From NCBI GenBank assembly GCA_019693395.1, contig JAAMXP010001703.1:8196-19319 (forward strand): 11,124 nt of DNA, given 5' to 3'. This DNA comes from Ettlia oleoabundans (taxonomy: Eukaryota; Chlorophyta; Chlorophyceae; Chlamydomonadales). Position 1 is the first letter of the stretch; the number at the start of each line of letters is the position of its first letter. The position numbers and the translations under genes were made by a program. Of this stretch, positions 8,449 to 11,124 are shown piece after piece. Under the pieces are notes generated by a model, which was given only the letters and a program-made list of their open reading frames with translations, was not told the DNA's origin and did not search any database.

Positions 8449-9358
8449 TGCACAACTGCACGCACCATTCTTACAAGGAATTGAAGTACGTTTGGCTTTT
8501 TCATTGTATATCCTGTTGCGGCTGACTGCCTCCACCATGACTTGACCAGAACGTGCCATAAACATGCCACGACTTTCAAGCAACTATGGGTTGCGCTTCT
8601 GCCCAGCAGCACGTCCACACGTTGCAGAGGTGGCAGTATAGCAAGGCATGACTGTGCCCATCTGCCCCTGGCGACTCTTGCATGTGTGGGGCGTATGCAG
8701 GGTGACGAAGAACTGCATTGCAGAAATAACAGTTCAGGGAAGGATGCACGGTTTGACAACATACAGCCAAGAGGACAGTAGGTGTGGACAAGGTGTTTAA
8801 GAACATCAACACAAAGTACAGTTGCACTTGTGAGGCAACAAAATTGCAGCAATTGGTGATGTGCCATCAGCCACCCTGTCAGCATATCACATTACCGTGT
8901 ACCTGCCCATATTGCGCTTGACTCCACATACACCAGGCGTCACACATTCTGAACACGCTGGCGATCGATGCTTGTTGGTGCACCCTACTCCACTGGTGAA
9001 ACGCAACAAAACAGGTTGATGCAGGGGTGAATCAAAGAAGTGCGAGGCCACTACTGCGTGGTTCAAGACTGCTTCCTTGCCCACGGTGTCTGTGCTTCTG
9101 AAACTTGCTGGGATCTGCACTTGGCTGCAAAGGGTGCCAGCTGCTGGAATAATTTTGTTGGAAGTGATGGACAGCATTGGCACCTCTGTCAGTGACAGGC
9201 CAAGGCGACGTCAAGCTGCTCAAGCATGTTGCTTGCAGGCCAACCGGAGCTGCATAGGATTGAAATGGCACATCGCAGAGCTTCTGTGCCTGGATACTTG
9301 CCAAGCAATCCATAGGAAAGGGCCCCACGGCCCACTAACTCAACGAGAACAAGTCAAA
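8449..9358. other. Non-coding gap between convergent 3' ends
   Basis: About 900 bases lie between the poly(A) signals of SPC3 (plus) and the prolyl 4-hydroxylase (minus). Several open frames of 80-230 codons cross it on both strands. None shows a recognisable domain, periodic conservation or splice-linked continuation. I see no tRNA, snoRNA box pair or terminal inverted repeat. It is unusually long for facing 3' ends in a gene-dense alga, so a small or non-coding transcript is possible, but none can be supported. Confidence 0.5.
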
Positions 9359-9363
9359 TTACA
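9359..9363 (-). terminator. Poly(A) signal TGTAA for the prolyl 4-hydroxylase gene
   Basis: The plus strand reads TTACA, giving TGTAA on the minus strand, 53 bases after the TGA at 9417-9419. It supports the last exon being the one that ends at 9417. Confidence 0.7.
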
Positions 9364-9416
9364 ACAAGCCCACTGCCAGTCAAAAAACCAGATGCAGTAC
9401 AATCAGGGCAGAAGCA

Positions 9417-10947
9417 TCATTGTTGCTCATCAACTGCAAAACGCTTTCTGCGCCGTTCGCACAACACATCAGCTTGTGGGCAGCAAACTCCGCAGGACAG
9501 GCGGCACTGCTCCCGCATGTACTCTGGGTTCTCAGCGCACTGCACAGCACAGCATGGCACAGCATGGCATAACGTGGGAAAGCATGAAACCAGGGATGCA
9601 GTTACTACCAGGTAATGATAACTTGATGCCAAAGCTGGCAACGAGATGATGGCATGCCACAATACCGCATGGAAGGAATGCACCAAGAACAGCCTGTGTG
9701 TGCAGCGGACTACCAAAACCAGCCCAGTAGTAGCCAGCCGCACCTCTCCCTGTTCTGCCCACTCTGCACATTCCTTGTCTTCATCACGACACACCGGCCT
9801 GGGAGGTTCCTGCCTGGCCTGCATCACGCATGACAGCAAGTACCAGGGACAGGCAACAGGCAGAGAACCCCCATGTAAGTCACTGAGTGGGTAGTTGGGG
9901 TGCACCAGTTATACCATTCACAGGGTACGAAGGGTAATTTCATGAACAATAAATCGCCAGAGGACGAACATTGCGGACACTGATCCACCAGGACTCAGGG
10001 CAGCAACATCACCTACTCGTTCACGATGACACCACAGTTGAGCTCACTCACCTGCCTCTCTGCGAGCAGCCGCTCAGCCCGTTCTAGGCTGGCTGCGCTG
10101 GTTGTCAGCGGTTTCTGCGGGTAGGGCCCGCCAAACTGTGCAGCATGCACCCACTTCACACCGGTCCTGCAGTGCCGACTTGGATAGTGGGCATGGCGCT
10201 CTAACAGGATATGCAAATATCAGGCTACGGCATACAGGCAAGCAGGGGGATCATGCATGTCCAGCAGGCAGCCAGCCAGGCGGGCAGGCCAACCAATTCG
10301 CCTATAAATGCGTGTTACCAGGCCTGCCTCACCACTTCACGCCTCTGAGAACAGGGCAGCCTGCAAAGAGGCGGCGCAAGCAGTGGCGTTCAGCTAAATG
10401 CCACCGAAGGATACCAATAAAGGATGTGATACAGCGACATCAAGTGCGGGTAACTCTTTGATATAGGCCCCCACTAGCAACTAGGCAGCTGCATGTTGCG
10501 AGAACCCAACCCCAAAGACGAGCACCCCAGCCCACCTGTGTGCATGCTCCACTTGTCCTGCCGCATGCTGCCAGGCTTGGTATCCCAAAACATGACTGCA
10601 CCAAGAAGAATCACAACATGAGCAAAAATTGCAAAACGAAGCACAGGGCAACGCAGTCGGCTGAATGTATATGGCTGACTACTCCCTGCACGCATGTGGC
10701 TGGCACCACAAGCTGTCAGCTGCCGCATGCTGGCTGGCAAGTGGAGAGGGGCCAAACTTTGTTGAGTTTGAACCAGGAAACAACCAGGGACCGCTGCAGG
10801 CAGCAAAGCGCTCACTTGCATTGCCCTTGCGGGGCAGCGCCGCGACAACATCCTTCGCACAGTCTGAGAAGTGGTGCCCAGCTGTTTGCTTTTCCTTGTC
10901 CAGCCAGCGGGAGTGAGGGAACGCTGTCTCGCCACCCTCCTCTGCAT
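9417..10947 (-). CDS. Prolyl 4-hydroxylase (2OG-Fe(II) oxygenase) with C-terminal ShKT domain, 5' incomplete
   Basis: Exons in transcript order: 10947-10816, 10595-10536, 10360-10333, 10166-10052, 9818-9744 and 9539-9417, all GT-AG. They give the last 176 or so residues plus TGA. The enzyme hydroxylates peptidyl proline in the ER/Golgi using Fe(II), oxygen and 2-oxoglutarate, for example on hydroxyproline-rich wall glycoproteins. Seen here: DAEEGGETAFP, a family hallmark; KGNAIMFWD; SMHTGCPV with the distal iron-binding histidine; and, ten residues on, the lysine of RGVKW that matches human Lys493, which binds 2-oxoglutarate. Then come TGVKWVHAAQFGG and a linker. The C-terminus is a ShKT module with six cysteines at the expected spacing (VCRDEDKEC, GEC, EQCRLSCGVC), found on many plant and algal prolyl 4-hydroxylases, followed by about 21 residues that are basic near the end (RRRKR). 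The N-terminal anchor and the HxD iron ligands must lie beyond the right edge. The start of exon 9818-9744 could instead be 9809, three residues shorter. Confidence 0.94.
9546..9570. repeat. Short 10-bp tandem repeat next to a splice acceptor
   Basis: The decamer AGCATGGCA(C/T) occurs twice in a row, preceded by a partial AGCAC. It forms the tract immediately upstream of the acceptor of the last prolyl 4-hydroxylase exon (minus strand, acceptor at 9540). Length changes here could affect splicing, but it may be chance low complexity. Confidence 0.7.
10333..10360 (-). other. 28-base microexon of the prolyl 4-hydroxylase gene
   Basis: On the minus strand CTCTTTGCAG precedes 28 bases reading (G)CPVLRGVK(W), followed by GTGAGG. 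It is entered in phase 1 and left in phase 2, matching both neighbours exactly. Its text is required by the family, since SMHTGCPVLRGVKWTGVKW is otherwise broken. The exon carries the predicted 2-oxoglutarate-binding lysine, so skipping it would both shift the frame and remove a catalytic residue. Confidence 0.9.
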
Positions 10948-11124
10948 CTGCAAATGACGCAACAAGGCACCAATAGGGGAAGGGAACAGCGGGATGTCAC
11001 GCAACTACGCATCATTCTAGGGCGTCATGCACTTATGTCGTGGCACCGCGGTTCTGATGCACAAAAGCCGTGCATATGCATATTCCCCATTTCCTGTCAC
11101 CACTGAGGTGAGTGGGAACAAACC
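10948..11124 (-). other. Intron of the prolyl 4-hydroxylase gene running off the right edge
   Basis: The first visible exon begins in phase 1 after GCGTCATTTGCAG at 10948. Upstream to the window edge I find no sequence encoding the expected preceding block (a hydrophobic strand such as VLMYLS before DAEEGGE). The remaining 177 bases are therefore read as intron, and the rest of the gene lies to the right. Confidence 0.7.

Noticed and set aside
9077..9649. A 190-codon plus-strand open frame.
   Set aside because: It overlaps the last prolyl 4-hydroxylase exon and its poly(A) signal on the opposite strand, and shows no recognisable domain.

Overview
The window reads as nuclear DNA from a eukaryote, most likely a chlorophyte green alga and perhaps a trebouxiophyte. 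Four multi-exon genes can be assembled. Their introns are roughly 80-235 bases long with purine-rich GTGAGT/GTGCG-type donors and pyrimidine-rich tracts before CAG. The three genes whose 3' ends lie in the window each carry the pentamer TGTAA, the chlorophyte poly(A) signal, about 50-80 bases after the stop. The recognisable proteins are closest to plant/algal versions: a PH1-like PH domain, a plant-type SPC3, and a prolyl 4-hydroxylase with a C-terminal ShKT domain. There is no sign of bacterial operons, phage, CRISPR or insertion sequences. The organism assignment is an inference; no database was searched.

Layout. (1) Minus strand, left edge to about 1558: 3'-incomplete gene for a protein with an N-terminal PH-fold-like domain followed by a PH domain resembling Arabidopsis PH1; its last exons lie beyond the left edge, and its start codon is uncertain. 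(2) Minus strand, 6408 to 1859: nine-exon model for an unrecognised protein of about 1060 residues, low-complexity and Q/A/S/P-rich. It carries an RVxF-type and a SILK-type protein-phosphatase-1 docking motif, a Myc-like nuclear localisation signal and three copies of a short [ST]RGx[QR]LL motif. (3) About 835 bases of divergent intergenic DNA. (4) Plus strand, 7244-8372: complete five-exon gene for signal peptidase complex subunit 3 (SPC3/SPC22/23). (5) About 900 bases between convergent 3' ends with no supported gene. (6) Minus strand, 10947 to 9417: the 3' half of a prolyl 4-hydroxylase gene with a C-terminal ShKT domain; its 5' half lies beyond the right edge.

The genes do not form a pathway. 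SPC3 and the prolyl 4-hydroxylase both act in the ER/secretory route, but adjacent eukaryotic genes are usually functionally unrelated. No self-contained novel system (defence, mobile, biosynthetic) was found. The most interesting unknown is the candidate PP1-binding protein in (2). Three of the 22 introns are best explained by GC-AG splice sites, and one prolyl 4-hydroxylase exon is a 28-base microexon encoding the predicted 2-oxoglutarate-binding lysine.
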